Positions 46,109 to 56,472 are shown, numbered from the stretch's first letter. The stretch is 64,000 bases of DNA from Nonomuraea angiospora (GCF_014873145.1 NZ_JADBEK010000001.1:6262001-6326000), one strand, 5' to 3'. The notes: generated by a model not told the origin, from the sequence alone. Made by a program: numbers and translations.

Positions 46109-49100
46109 CCCCCTCGATGAGCGCCACCAGGCCGTCGGCGTCGAGCAGGTCGACCGGGCGTACGGTGCGGTTGGCGCGTACGTAGTGGAAGGCTGCCCGC
46201 ACCTTCTCCAGCGGCACCCCCGCCAGGTGCGACCAGGCCAGCCGATAGGCGGCGAGCTGCACCGACGCCACCCTGGTGGCCTTCTTCCCCCGGGGCGGCT
46301 CGCCGGTCTTCCAGTCGACGACCTCGTAGCCGCCATCGGGCAGCTCGAAGACCGCGTCCATCCGCCCCCGGACGAGCCGGTCGGCGATCATGGTCTCGAA
46401 CGGCACCTCCAGGTCGACCGGCCGCCGATCGGCCCACTCGCTGGCCTCGAACCGCTCCTGCAGCTCGGCTAGGCGCACATCCGCCTCTTCGAGCTCCTCG
46501 TCGTACAGCTCCAGGTCGTCGATCAGCCGCTGCTGGTCCCACCGCGTCTCCAGCCACTTGTGGAACGACGTGCCCCGCCGCGCCAGCGGCGCGGGCCTGA
46601 CCGGGACGGGCCGGCGGATCCTGCGGGCCAGCTCGCGCGGGTCGCCGGCCAGCGTGACCAGCGACGACACGGTCAGCTTGGCCGGCAGCTCGACGATCGT
46701 GGCGGGCCTGCGCCGGTGCAGCTCCCGCTCGCGCAGCAGCAGGTCGGTGTCGCGTTCCCAGGCCCGCAGCCGCTCCTCCTCGAACGCCCGCAGCGGCTCG
46801 TCCTCCTCCTCGTCGTCGGCGAGCGCCCCGGCCAGGGCGTCCTCGACCAGGCGGGCGCCGTCGAGCACGGACTCGTAGCGCAGGCCCTCGGGCGTGACCG
46901 GCCAGATGGCCTCGGCGGGCTCGGCGAGCAGCGGGTTGGTGGCGCCGTCGGCCAGGTCGCCGGCCCAGACCGAGACGCGGTCGGCGGTGTCGCGGATCTC
47001 CAGCAGGAAGTCGGACGGCTCCAGCGGCTTGGTGGCGCTGCCCCACCGGTAGCCGGAGGCGATCAGGTGGTAGTGGGCGCGGGTCACCGCCACGTACGCG
47101 AGCCTGCGCTCCTCCATCAGGTCACGCTCGCGGCAGTGCTCGTCGAACGCGCCCAGCTCCTCCTTGCTCAGCCCGCTCAGCCTCGGCAGGTCGGCGGCGT
47201 CGCCGCGCAGCGGGTAGGGGAGCTTGCGCGGGTTTTCGGTCCAGCGGCTGTTCATGACCGGCGTGGCGGGGAAGATGCTGCCCGTCGCGATCGTCCCCTT
47301 GGAGCTGACGAGCTGCGACAGGCCCGGCACGACCACGATCGGCCACTCCAGCCCCTTGGAGGCGTGCACGGTCATGAGCTTGACGCTGTTGCTGTCGCCG
47401 ACCCGGCCCGCCTCCAGCCCGAACTCCTCGCTCTCCGCCGCCTGCAGGTAGGCCAGGAACGCGCCCAGCGTCGGGTCTTCCGCGTCGCCCGCGAACCTGG
47501 ACGCGGCGTCGAGGAACGCGTCGAGATCGGCCCGCGCCGCGAACGTGCTCGTCGTGCCGCTGCGCGCGGCCACCTCGACGTCGAGGCCGAGCGTGCGCTC
47601 GACCTCGCTGATCAGGTCGGGGAGCGGCTGCGCGGTGTGGGCCCTGAGCCGGCGCAGCTCCTGGGCGAGCGCCACCAGCCTGGTGCGGGCCAGCGGCGAG
47701 AACGCCTCCAGCCACTCCTCCCGGTCGGGCAGCTCGTCCAGCGCGTCGACCAGGCTGCCGCGCTCCTCGGCCAGGTCGGCCACCACCTGGTCGAGCGGAT
47801 CCTCCTCCCGGCCGCTGTCGCTCAGCTCGCGGGCCAGCAGCCTGGCGTGCTCGCCCAGCACCCGCAGGTCGGCGGGCCCGATCCGCCAGCGGGGCCCGGC
47901 CAGCAGCCTGGCCAGCGCGTCGCCGGCCGTCGCGTCGTACAGGACGCGCAGGGTGGCCACGATGTCGGTCACCTCGGGCACGGTCAGCAGGCCGCCGAGA
48001 CCGACCACCTCGACCGGGATGTCGCGCTCCTCCAGCGCCCTGCGCAGCGCGGGGAACTGCGAGCGCTTGCGCGCCAGGATCGCGACGTCCTGGGGCTGCA
48101 CCGCGAGCGTCTTCTTGCGCTCCTTCTCGCCCCAGGGCAGGCCGTCGGGCGCCGTCTCCGTGCCGAGGATCCTGGCGATGCCGTCGGCGACCCACTTCGC
48201 CTCGTCCTCGGCCGTCTCGTGGAAGGCGCAGGTGACCCGGCCGCGGTCGACCCGGTTGGGGCCCGGGACCAGGACCGGCACCTCGCGGGCCTCCATGCGC
48301 AGCGGGAGCTGGACCCGGGCGGCGACATCGAGCACCCGGTCGCCGTTGCGGAAGCTGACGCTGAGCTGGCGGACCTCGGCGGCGTCGCCGGAGCTGTTGC
48401 GGAAGTCCTGGGGGAAGCGGCGCAGGTTGCCCGCGGAGGCGCCGCGCCAGCCGTAGATGGACTGGCAGGGGTCGCCCACGGCGGTGACGGGGTGGCCGCC
48501 GCCGTAGAGGGAGCGCAGCAGGACGAGCTGGGCGTGGCTGGTGTCCTGGTATTCGTCGAGCAGGACCACGGAGTAGCGGGCGCGCTCGATCTCGCCGACC
48601 TCCTTGTGGTTGGCGGCGATCCTGGCGGCCAGCGACATCTGGTCGCCGTAGTCGATGACCTCCCGGCCGCGCTTGAGCCGCTCGTACGCCTCCACCATCG
48701 GCAGCAGCTGCTCCCTGGCTGCCTGGACGCCGATCGGCTTGCGCTGGGCCACGGTCGTCCTGCCGGGCAGCACGTCGAGCCTGCCCCGCAGCCACTCCCC
48801 CACCCGCCGCACGTCGCCGGCCGATCGCAGGTGCTCCGACAGCTCGCCGGCCAGCTCCAGCACGGCGGCGGTGACCGACGGCGGGCCCAGCTCGATCCGG
48901 TCCATCGGCCCGTCGTACATCGCCACCACCCGCGAGGCGAGCTGCCACGACACCGCCGGCGTGACCAGGCGCATGGTGGGCTCCAGCCCTTCGCGCAGGG
49001 CGTGGTCGGTGACCAGGCGCGCGGCGTAGGCGTGGTAGGTGGACACGGTCGGCTCGTTGTCGAGCGCGCCCGGCTCCACGAGGCCGGCCTCGGCCAGGCC

Positions 49101-49355
49101 GTTCAGCCGCTCCCTGACCCGGTTGGCCAGCTCGGCGGCGGCCTTGCGGGTGAAGGTCAGGCCCAGCACGTTTTCCGGTTTGACCAGGCCGTTGGCGACC
49201 AGCCAGACCACGCGCCCGGCCATGGTCTCGCTCTTGCCCGAGCCGGCGCCGGCCATGACGACCATGGGCTCCAGCGGGGACTCGATGACCGTGGCCTGCT
49301 CACGGGTGGGGGGCAGGATGCCGAGCTTGCCGGCGAGTTCGGCGGGGGTCAGCAC
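46068..49355 (-). CDS. adnB: AdnB helicase-nuclease subunit
   Basis: 1095 residues, counterpart of Rv3201c. UvrD-like motor: REQATVIESP, Walker A AGAGSGKSE (35-43), LLDEYQDTSHAQ, VGDPCQSIYGWRGAS, VHASKGLEWPIVVVPG and YVAVTRAHYHL. The C-terminal RecB-like nuclease has FELPDGGYEVVDWKTGEPP with the metal-binding Asp and the DWKTG Lys, then QLAAYRLAW. With AdnA it resects double-strand breaks ahead of recombination. The GTG start at 49355 overlaps the adnA stop as GTGCTGA. Confidence 0.95.
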   Translation of the reverse strand: MLTPAELAGKLGILPPTREQATVIESPLEPMVVMAGAGSGKSETMAGRVVWLVANGLVKPENVLGLTFTRKAAAELANRVRERLNGLAEAGLVEPGALDNEPTVSTYHAYAARLVTDHALREGLEPTMRLVTPAVSWQLASRVVAMYDGPMDRIELGPPSVTAAVLELAGELSEHLRSAGDVRRVGEWLRGRLDVLPGRTTVAQRKPIGVQAAREQLLPMVEAYERLKRGREVIDYGDQMSLAARIAANHKEVGEIERARYSVVLLDEYQDTSHAQLVLLRSLYGGGHPVTAVGDPCQSIYGWRGASAGNLRRFPQDFRNSSGDAAEVRQLSVSFRNGDRVLDVAARVQLPLRMEAREVPVLVPGPNRVDRGRVTCAFHETAEDEAKWVADGIARILGTETAPDGLPWGEKERKKTLAVQPQDVAILARKRSQFPALRRALEERDIPVEVVGLGGLLTVPEVTDIVATLRVLYDATAGDALARLLAGPRWRIGPADLRVLGEHARLLARELSDSGREEDPLDQVVADLAEERGSLVDALDELPDREEWLEAFSPLARTRLVALAQELRRLRAHTAQPLPDLISEVERTLGLDVEVAARSGTTSTFAARADLDAFLDAASRFAGDAEDPTLGAFLAYLQAAESEEFGLEAGRVGDSNSVKLMTVHASKGLEWPIVVVPGLSQLVSSKGTIATGSIFPATPVMNSRWTENPRKLPYPLRGDAADLPRLSGLSKEELGAFDEHCRERDLMEERRLAYVAVTRAHYHLIASGYRWGSATKPLEPSDFLLEIRDTADRVSVWAGDLADGATNPLLAEPAEAIWPVTPEGLRYESVLDGARLVEDALAGALADDEEEDEPLRAFEEERLRAWERDTDLLLRERELHRRRPATIVELPAKLTVSSLVTLAGDPRELARRIRRPVPVRPAPLARRGTSFHKWLETRWDQQRLIDDLELYDEELEEADVRLAELQERFEASEWADRRPVDLEVPFETMIADRLVRGRMDAVFELPDGGYEVVDWKTGEPPRGKKATRVASVQLAAYRLAWSHLAGVPLEKVRAAFHYVRANRTVRPVDLLDADGLVALIEGVKLVDGERPASDA

Positions 49356-52300
49356 ACCTGGCCCCCGTTGTCGTTGACCGGGCAGCTCGCCCTGGCCGCG
49401 CACGTGCGGCAGCCGTCGTTGACCTTGGCCTGGAAGAACGGCCCCGACATGCCGGTCGCCACGGTGTCGACCAGATCCTTGGCCCAGCCCGGGTCCTTGT
49501 CGTCGGCCAGCGGGGGCTGCGCCTGCTCCAGCGCGTCGTGCTTGCCCGCCGCTTTGCCGACCTGGACGAGCGCGGCGCCGCCCGGCTCGGTCATGCCGTG
49601 GCGCGCGAAGGCCCCGAGCAGCGCGGCGAGCTGGTAGACGCCGAGCTGGGGGTGGCGGTCGAGGTCGCCGGCCTTGGGCTTGGAGCCGCCGGTCTTGAGG
49701 TCGATGATCACGGCGCGGTTGTCGGAGTCGCGCTCGACCCGGTCGACGCGGCCCTTGATCTGGACGCCCTCGGTGACCATCGCCGTGAACGCCTCCTCCA
49801 GGGCCACCAGCTCGCGCGGATTTTCCTTGTGCCAGCGCAGGAACTTGCCGATCATCTGCTCGGCGACCTGGCGCTGCTTGCGGTTGTACCAGACGCCGCC
49901 GAAGTCGAGGTCGCCCCAGACCTGGTTGAGGCGGTCGCCCAGGAGGTCCTCGCTGGGCAGGTCGGTGGCCGCCAGGACGGCCAGGGCGTGGATGATGTTG
50001 CCCAGGCCCTGGGCGGTGCTGGTGCCCGCGGCGCCGACGGCCGTCTCCAGCAGCCAGCGCAGGCCGCACTTGGTGAAGCTCTCGACCGCCGAGGGCGAGA
50101 TGCTCACGACGTCGTCGGGCCAGCTCAGCGGGCGGTCGTCGGAGATGGGTGTGAGGGCGTACCAGTCGTTGGGGTGGGCCCCCTGGACGCCCGCGGCGGC
50201 GAGGCGGGCGAGCTGCCTGGCCGCCTTCTGCCGCATCTTCCTGGGCTTGGTCGGGTCGGTCACCGCGCTGCGGAGGTCGGCCACCAGGGCGGACATGTTC
50301 AGCCAGCGGGCCCGGTCGTCCACCGTGGCCGACTCCACCGCCCCCGGCATCAGCTCCGACAGGAACCTGGACGGGCGCTCGTCGGTGTCCTCGCCGCCCA
50401 CCGCGGTCACCACCAGCCTGCGCCTGGCCCTGGTGGCGGCCACGTAGAACAGCCTGCGCTCCTCGGCCAGCAGCTTGGAGGCCAGCGAGGCGGCGTTGGG
50501 CTTGGTGCCCTCGACCACCTCGACGAGGTCTTCGACGCCGAGCAGCGACCCGCGCAGCCGCAGGTCCGGCCAGACGCCCTCCTGCACGCCCGCGACGACC
50601 ACGACGTCCCATTCGAGGCCCTTGGAACGGTGTGCGGTCAGCACGCGCACGGCGTCGCCGTCGGGGGCCCGGTCGGCCAGCGTGTCGCCGGGGATCTCCT
50701 GGGCGGCCAGGTCGTCGATGAACACCTCGGGGCCCGCCTTGGGCATCCGGTCCACGAACCGGGCCGCATGGTCGAACAGGGCCACCACGGCGTCGAGGTC
50801 GCGGTCGGCCTGCGCGCCCCTGGGGCCGCCCTGCAGGCTCAGGTCGGTCCAGCGCTGGGCCAGGCCGCTGGCGTGCCACACGGCCCACAGGAGGTCTTCG
50901 GCCGTCCCCTCCTGCTGCGCGGCCTCGCGGGCGGCGGCCAGGAGCTTGGCCACGCGCTCGGCGGGGACGGCGACGTGGTCTTCGACGCGGATGAGCTCCC
51001 TGACGTCCTGCACGGCCGCGACCAGCAGCTCGCCGGACGAGCGCGTGCCCTCCGCCTCGTTCTCGGCGATCTTGAGTGCGCGGCGCAGGCGGCGTACGCC
51101 GATCATGTCCGTGCCGCCGAGCGGCCCCGTCAGCAGCTCCTCGGCCACGCCCTCGTCGAGCTGGGCGGGGTCCATGGCCACGCGGAGCATGGTGAGCAGC
51201 GGCCGCACGCCGGGCTCCTGCGCGATCGGCACCTCGTCGCCCGCGATCATCGTCGGCACGCCCGCGTTGACCAGCGCCCGGCGCAACAGCGGCACCTGGC
51301 GCTTGGCCGAGCGGACCAGCACCGCCATGCGGTGCCACGGCACCCCGTCGATCAGGTGCGCGCGCCGCAGCGTGTCGGCCACGATCGCCGCCTCCTGGCT
51401 GGTGCTGTCGGCCAGCAGCACCCGCACGTCGCCGGCGTCCGCGTCGGGCAGCGACGCCAGGTCGCGGTGGTCGTGCTCGTGCCCGTAGGCGTGGTCGGGC
51501 ATGGGCGCCACCGGCAGCCGGGCGGCCACCCGGCGGGAGGCCTCCAGCAGGTCGGCCCCGCTCCTGCGGCACACCCGCAGCGCCAGCACCGGCGCCTCGC
51601 GGCCGTCGAGGGTCTTGAACCGCTCGGGGAACTTCATGATGCCCTGCACGTCGGCGCCCCTGAAGCCGTAGATCGACTGGTCGGGGTCGCCGACGGCGAC
51701 CAGGTCGGCCCCGTCGCCGGCGAGCTGGGCCAGCAGGAACTCCTGCGCCGGGTCGGTGTCCTGGTATTCGTCCACGAACACCACGTCGTGCGCCGCCCGC
51801 TCCCGCTCGCGCACCTCCGGCCGGGCCAGTAACGCGGAGGCGGCCCCGATCAGCTCGGCGTAGTCGTAGGTCTCCTCCGGGTCGAGGTCGAACCTGTCCT
51901 GGTAGCGCTCGGCGAACCTGCCCGCCGCCGCCCAGTCGCCCCGGCCGTGCAGCCTGCCGAGGGCGATCAGCCGCTCGGGGTCGAGCCCGCGCTCGTTGGC
52001 CCTGGACAGGAAGTCGCGCAGCTCCTCGGCGAAGCCCCGCGTCTTGAGCGGCTCGCGCAGCGACACCGGCCAGTCGAGCCCGCCGCCCTCCAGCTCGCCG
52101 TGGAGCAGCCGCCGGATCTCCAGGAGCTGCTCGGGGCCGGTCAGCAGGCGTGGCGGGGCCTTGCCCTCCAGCACGGCCTCGCGGCGCAGGAGCGCGTAGG
52201 CGTAGGAGTGGAAGGTGAGGGCCAGCGGGGTGCGGGTGGTGCGGCGCAGGCGGGCGGTGACCCGCTGGCGCAGCTCCTCGGCGGCCTTGCGGCTGAAGGT

Positions 52301-52516
52301 GAGGATGAGCACGCGCTCGGGATCGACGCCGCGGCGCTCGATCCTGTCGACGACGCTCTCGACTATCGTGGTGGTCTTGCCGGTGCCCGGACCTGCGAGA
52401 ACGAGCAGCGGGCCGCTCTGGTGGGCGACCACGGCACGCTGGTGCTCGTCGAGCACAGGGGGCACAACAGAGCCAGTGCTGCCGCGCCGCACCAAGCGCC
52501 AGGTCTGACCACTCAC
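49349..52516 (-). CDS. adnA: AdnA helicase-nuclease subunit
   Basis: 1055 residues from GTG 52516, matching the length of the mycobacterial AdnA (Rv3202c). Motor motifs: LDEHQRAVVAHQ, Walker A AGPGTGKTT (41-49), FVDEYQDTDPAQ, VGDPDQSIYGFRGAD, AHRSKGLEWDVVVVAG and YVAATRARRRLVV. The RecB-like nuclease has DNRAVIIDLKTGGSKPK. The last 25 residues carry CRTC...C...C, the Fe-S ligands typical of the AdnA nuclease. The frame is open further upstream but is not protein-like there. Confidence 0.95.
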   Translation of the reverse strand: MSGQTWRLVRRGSTGSVVPPVLDEHQRAVVAHQSGPLLVLAGPGTGKTTTIVESVVDRIERRGVDPERVLILTFSRKAAEELRQRVTARLRRTTRTPLALTFHSYAYALLRREAVLEGKAPPRLLTGPEQLLEIRRLLHGELEGGGLDWPVSLREPLKTRGFAEELRDFLSRANERGLDPERLIALGRLHGRGDWAAAGRFAERYQDRFDLDPEETYDYAELIGAASALLARPEVRERERAAHDVVFVDEYQDTDPAQEFLLAQLAGDGADLVAVGDPDQSIYGFRGADVQGIMKFPERFKTLDGREAPVLALRVCRRSGADLLEASRRVAARLPVAPMPDHAYGHEHDHRDLASLPDADAGDVRVLLADSTSQEAAIVADTLRRAHLIDGVPWHRMAVLVRSAKRQVPLLRRALVNAGVPTMIAGDEVPIAQEPGVRPLLTMLRVAMDPAQLDEGVAEELLTGPLGGTDMIGVRRLRRALKIAENEAEGTRSSGELLVAAVQDVRELIRVEDHVAVPAERVAKLLAAAREAAQQEGTAEDLLWAVWHASGLAQRWTDLSLQGGPRGAQADRDLDAVVALFDHAARFVDRMPKAGPEVFIDDLAAQEIPGDTLADRAPDGDAVRVLTAHRSKGLEWDVVVVAGVQEGVWPDLRLRGSLLGVEDLVEVVEGTKPNAASLASKLLAEERRLFYVAATRARRRLVVTAVGGEDTDERPSRFLSELMPGAVESATVDDRARWLNMSALVADLRSAVTDPTKPRKMRQKAARQLARLAAAGVQGAHPNDWYALTPISDDRPLSWPDDVVSISPSAVESFTKCGLRWLLETAVGAAGTSTAQGLGNIIHALAVLAATDLPSEDLLGDRLNQVWGDLDFGGVWYNRKQRQVAEQMIGKFLRWHKENPRELVALEEAFTAMVTEGVQIKGRVDRVERDSDNRAVIIDLKTGGSKPKAGDLDRHPQLGVYQLAALLGAFARHGMTEPGGAALVQVGKAAGKHDALEQAQPPLADDKDPGWAKDLVDTVATGMSGPFFQAKVNDGCRTCAARASCPVNDNGGQVC

Positions 52517-52706
52517 AACACTAGATTCCACCAGACCACAGGGACAGATCGTGCCGACTTGCCCGGTCTCCCCACGCGATCCGCCTACCGTATCGGGGCG
52601 AATCTCCACTTTCTCGCACGACACGCCGCCCTGATGTTCGCCGACGGCGTTGCCGCGATCACCGAATACCCCGCCTACGGAGCGTAGGACCTTGTAACTT
52701 AGGGTC

Positions 52707-53324
52707 ATGCGCTGGCAGGTCCACTCCGAGAGATCCCTGTACGCGGACCCGTGGCTGGACATCCGGGTGGCGGATGTGGAGCTGCCCGACGGGCGCCGCC
52801 TCGACCACCGGCTCGTACGCATCGCACCCGGTGCGGGGGCGGTCGTCACCGACGGCCAGGACCGGGTGCTGCTGATCTGGCGGCATCGCTTCATCACCGA
52901 CACGTGGGGCTGGGAGATCCCGCTGGGCCAGGTGGACGAGGGCGAGATGCCTCAGGCGGCGGCCGCGCGCGAGGTCGAGGAGGAGACGGGCTGGCGTCCC
53001 GGCCCCCTGCGCCCGCTGCTGTCGATCCAGCCGACCAACGGCTTCACCGACAGCCTGCACCACGTCTACCACGCCGACTCGGCCACCCGCATCGGCCCGC
53101 CGTCGGACCCGTGCGAGGCGGAGCGGGTGGAATGGATGCAGGCCTCGCGCATCCGCAAGCTCATCGAGAACGGCGAGATCGTCTGCGGCACCACCATGTC
53201 GGCCCTGCTCTACCTCCTGGTGGAGCACCTGCCGACCGTCGGATTCCCCCGCGCCGAAGACCTCACCTCCGACTACGACCCCGACCGCCGCTTCCTCCTG
53301 CCCGACCTCCCGGACCTCTTCTGA
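52707..53324 (+). CDS. Nudix hydrolase (ADP-ribose pyrophosphatase-like)
   Basis: 205 residues. Canonical Nudix box GQVDEGE-x7-REVEEETG (about 76-97) preceded by RHRFITDTWGWEIPLG, which is the ADP-ribose/nucleotide-sugar pyrophosphatase style. The tail is Pro/Asp-rich. No ribosome site is seen; TAACTT at 52695-52700 could be a -10 for a leaderless transcript starting at the ATG. It is divergent from adnA. Confidence 0.9.
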   Translation: MRWQVHSERSLYADPWLDIRVADVELPDGRRLDHRLVRIAPGAGAVVTDGQDRVLLIWRHRFITDTWGWEIPLGQVDEGEMPQAAAAREVEEETGWRPGPLRPLLSIQPTNGFTDSLHHVYHADSATRIGPPSDPCEAERVEWMQASRIRKLIENGEIVCGTTMSALLYLLVEHLPTVGFPRAEDLTSDYDPDRRFLLPDLPDLF

Positions 53325-53342
53325 CAGCGCTGAGGGGCGCGC

Positions 53343-53366
53343 CCTTGACCACGGAGCCGGTCAAGG
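53343..53366 (+). terminator. Hairpin after Nudix gene
   Basis: CCTTGACC-8-GGTCAAGG stem, 18 bases beyond the Nudix stop. No T-tract follows, so termination is uncertain. Confidence 0.45.
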
Positions 53367-53483
53367 ACGCGCGTCGTCACGGCGAGCAGCCCGTGAGCCT
53401 TCACTACCGGCCATGACGGACGGCCACCGACGTCGGCGCGTGCGGCCCACCGTGCGCAGCCGTAAAGGATGAAGGTCTTGATG

Positions 53484-53511
53484 GGCGGGCCGCTATGAGA
53501 AGCGGCCCGCC
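53484..53511 (-). terminator. Terminator of the TagF-like gene
   Basis: 11-bp stem GGCGGGCCGCT/AGCGGCCCGCC around a 6-base loop, 5 bases after the stop at 53516, followed on the minus strand by TCAAGACCTTCATCC. Confidence 0.65.
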
Positions 53512-53515
53512 ACGA

Positions 53516-56428
53516 CTACGAGAAGAGATGATCGACGACGCGCGCAGTAGCCTTGCCGTCGTCGCGGGGGGCGAAGGTGGCGCGGAAGGCTTCGTAGCGG
53601 TCGGCGTGGGCCGCCGCCACGGAGTCGATGTCGCGCAGGGCCTCGATCACCTCGGCCGACGTCGGCAGCACCGGCCCCGGCGCCTGCTCGGCCAGGTCCA
53701 GGTAGAGGCCCCGCTTGGTCGAGTATTTGGGCAGGTCGTAGCCGTAGAACACGATCGGCCGGCCGGTGCACACGAAGTCGAACATGACCGACGAGTAGTC
53801 CGTCACCAGCACATCCGTCACCAACAGCAAGTCGGCAATATCGGGATAAGTTGTGACGTCGTGGGCGATGTCCGGGACGGCCGGCACCGCCTGCATCGGA
53901 TGCGCCCGCACCAGGATCTCGTGGTCGGCCCCGAGGGCCTCGCGCGTCTTGGCGAGGTCGAGCTTGACCATGGCGTTCTTGCGGTCGTAATCCCGCCACG
54001 TGGGCGCGTACAGGATCACCCGCTTGCCCTCCACGAGCCCCAGCCGCTCCCGCACCGCGGCGGCCAGCGCCTCGCGGTCGGGTGAGTTGAGGACGTCGTT
54101 GCGCGGCAGCCCGCTCTCCAGGATCTCGCCCTTGTAGCCGAACGCCTTGCGCAGCACCGGCGTGGCCCACGGCGACTGCGACAGCAGCAGGTCCCAGCCG
54201 CGCACCTCCGCCGCCTGGCGGTGCCAGATCGGCGGCTTCGGGTCGCGGGCCATGTGGGACTGGTCGTTGCCGATGTGCTTGGCCGGGGTGCCGTGCCAGG
54301 TCTGCAGCACGACCTGGTCCTCGCGGGCCCTGAACCAGACCGGCAGGAACGAGTTGGTCACGATGTGGCGGGACCTGGCCAGCGCGGCGTGGTGCTCGCG
54401 GCTGCCCGCGCGGATGACGGTCGCGCCGCCGGGCGGCACGAAGGCGCCGTCCTTGACCACCCAGATGTGCTCGCGGTCGTCGCCCCGCCGCAGCCGCTCC
54501 TCGTAGATGGCGCGGACGCTGTCGGCGTAGAGGCGGCCGTCGTTGACGACGTAGACGGTCGCGTCGTTCAGCGGCTCGGTGCGCTGGGCCGGGTAGAACA
54601 CGCGGCGCAGCACGTGGGTGCCGGCCACGCCCCGCTCGTCGGCGGGCCGGGCCTCCTCCACCGTCACGACCGGCACGTCGAATCGGGTGGAGATCATCCG
54701 GTACGTGTGCCCGCCGAGCGTGCGCGGCTCCTCGTCGAGCCCCGGCAGGGCCGCGTGGTCCATGCGCAACGGCACGATCTCGCCCGACGGGTGGCGGATC
54801 GACATGTTCCAGGTGCCGGAGGCGAGCGGCACGGGCTCGCCGAAGCGGTCCATGGCCGAGGGCTCGACGCGTACGGAGAACTCCTCGCCGGAGCGCTCCA
54901 TGGGAAGCAGATAGGACAGCCCGGAGCGGTGCCGCAGCGTCAGCGTGCGGGAGCCCGGGGCATCGGGATAGTGGCCGCGCAGCAGGAGCGCGGAGCCCTC
55001 CCAGACGGCCGAGGTGATCACCGGCCGGATGCGGTGGGCGGAGACGACCACGCGGTCACGGCGGTCGCCGAGCACGGTGATCTCGCGGTCGCCCACCGGC
55101 GTGCGCGTCTCCACGAGGTCGGCGAGCATGACGGACGCCGCCGGGTCGCCCTTGGGCTCGACCCAGAGCCGCCGCCCGTCCTTCTCCTGCAGCAGGGTGG
55201 GCACGGCCAGCCCCACCGTGACCTCCGTGCCGTCGCCGGCCGGGGTGAAGTCGGCGGCGATGCGGTGACCGCCCAGGCGGGCGTGGCCCTTGGTCACCGT
55301 GCGGCCGGGCAGGGAGATCTTCAGCTCCAGGCGCTCGCCCTCGACGGACACGCCCTTCAGCTCGGCCCGGTTGGGCTGGAGCACGACCTGCAGCGCCCGG
55401 TCGGACGTCCACACCGGCCGGATCCACAGGCCCGGCTTCAGCTTGAGCCCGGCGGGACGCTCGGGCCGGCCGACCGAGGAGCCGCGCAGCAGGCCCGTGG
55501 CCCGCGCGCCCCGGCTCCAGAACACGATCTCGGCCCGCCAGGTGGTCGTGTCGGGCACCGACGGGCGGTGCCGCATCCGCCGCCGCACGGCCGACACCAC
55601 GTCGCGTACGGCGCCGCGCCAGCGCAGCGGCCACGGGCTCAGCTCGGCGCTGAACCCGGACCAGTCGTAGTTGCAGCCGGGCTCGCGCGCGCCATGGGTG
55701 GCCTCGGGCGCGAGCACGCGCCGCGTGCGCATGCGGATGGGCGGCAGCCAGCGCGGCCCGCGCAGCACCACGCTCGCCCAGTTGAACCTGCGGCTGCGGA
55801 CGGAGAGCCCCGCCAGGTACGCGAACCCGGTGACGCGCAGCTTGCCGTCGACCCAGACGATGTCGTCGATGTGGGTCACCGGCACCATGTCGGCGCGCCG
55901 CAGCCGGTAGAGGTCGGGCGAGAGCTCGTCGCGGAAGGGCAGGTCCGCGTACCAGCGCAGGCCCTTGCGGATGCGCTTGGACGGCTCGGCGGCGGCCGTC
56001 ACGACCTTGGTGAGCGTCTCGCCCTCGACGAGCTCCTCGTCGGGCCGGTGCTCGATCAGGTGACATATGACACGCCGCGCGACCGGCAGATCATGCTTGA
56101 CGCGCGCGTCGACGGCCGCGAGGTAGGGCCGGACGAGGTCGAGCATCTCGCGCCGCCGTGCCGCGCCGCGCTTGACCGCGAGGTCCATGCGGGACCCGAG
56201 TGGGCCGCTCAGCACCTCGGTGTCGTACGCCGCGTCGCGACCGCCGGGGCCGACGGCTCGCATGACCGCTTCGAGGGGCTCTCCACGATCACAAAGATCC
56301 TGGACAGCCTTGAGGCGGTCGGCGAGCGAATCGCCGCCCTGGCTCTGGGCTGTGACGCCGGTTGCCATTGGGGTGGCACCGCCTTTCGGGCCGCCATTCA
56401 GTGTTCTGCCCATGGTAATGCGAGTCAC
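53516..56428 (-). CDS. CDP-glycerol glycerophosphotransferase family protein (TagF-like), large
   Basis: 970 residues. The C-terminal 400 residues are a TagF-type polymerase: VLQTWHGTPAKHIG (catalytic His), SGLPRNDVLNS, VILYAPTWRDYDRKN, EILVRAHPM and VLVTDYSSVMFDF (donor-binding). The N-terminal 550 residues are soluble, beta-rich and unrecognised; part may be a peripheral membrane or acceptor-binding module. It probably polymerises or adds polyol-phosphate units to a cell-surface teichoic-acid-like polymer. No transporter or CDP-polyol synthase gene is adjacent. Start uncertain: GTG 56428 lacks a ribosome site; ATG 56413 or ATG 56368 (AAAGGCGG upstream) are alternatives. Confidence 0.85.
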   Translation of the reverse strand: MTRITMGRTLNGGPKGGATPMATGVTAQSQGGDSLADRLKAVQDLCDRGEPLEAVMRAVGPGGRDAAYDTEVLSGPLGSRMDLAVKRGAARRREMLDLVRPYLAAVDARVKHDLPVARRVICHLIEHRPDEELVEGETLTKVVTAAAEPSKRIRKGLRWYADLPFRDELSPDLYRLRRADMVPVTHIDDIVWVDGKLRVTGFAYLAGLSVRSRRFNWASVVLRGPRWLPPIRMRTRRVLAPEATHGAREPGCNYDWSGFSAELSPWPLRWRGAVRDVVSAVRRRMRHRPSVPDTTTWRAEIVFWSRGARATGLLRGSSVGRPERPAGLKLKPGLWIRPVWTSDRALQVVLQPNRAELKGVSVEGERLELKISLPGRTVTKGHARLGGHRIAADFTPAGDGTEVTVGLAVPTLLQEKDGRRLWVEPKGDPAASVMLADLVETRTPVGDREITVLGDRRDRVVVSAHRIRPVITSAVWEGSALLLRGHYPDAPGSRTLTLRHRSGLSYLLPMERSGEEFSVRVEPSAMDRFGEPVPLASGTWNMSIRHPSGEIVPLRMDHAALPGLDEEPRTLGGHTYRMISTRFDVPVVTVEEARPADERGVAGTHVLRRVFYPAQRTEPLNDATVYVVNDGRLYADSVRAIYEERLRRGDDREHIWVVKDGAFVPPGGATVIRAGSREHHAALARSRHIVTNSFLPVWFRAREDQVVLQTWHGTPAKHIGNDQSHMARDPKPPIWHRQAAEVRGWDLLLSQSPWATPVLRKAFGYKGEILESGLPRNDVLNSPDREALAAAVRERLGLVEGKRVILYAPTWRDYDRKNAMVKLDLAKTREALGADHEILVRAHPMQAVPAVPDIAHDVTTYPDIADLLLVTDVLVTDYSSVMFDFVCTGRPIVFYGYDLPKYSTKRGLYLDLAEQAPGPVLPTSAEVIEALRDIDSVAAAHADRYEAFRATFAPRDDGKATARVVDHLFS

Positions 56429-56472
56429 ATGTCACAATTTCGCCGGTTCGGCGAAACGGCAGGTCATGACCC

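Noticed and set aside
46068..51572. An apparently single 1834-codon minus-strand reading frame
   Set aside because: The part above 49355 is antisense-like Arg/Gly/Ala-rich text out of frame with adnA. The true gene starts at GTG 49355 (adnB) and the region upstream encodes adnA in another frame.
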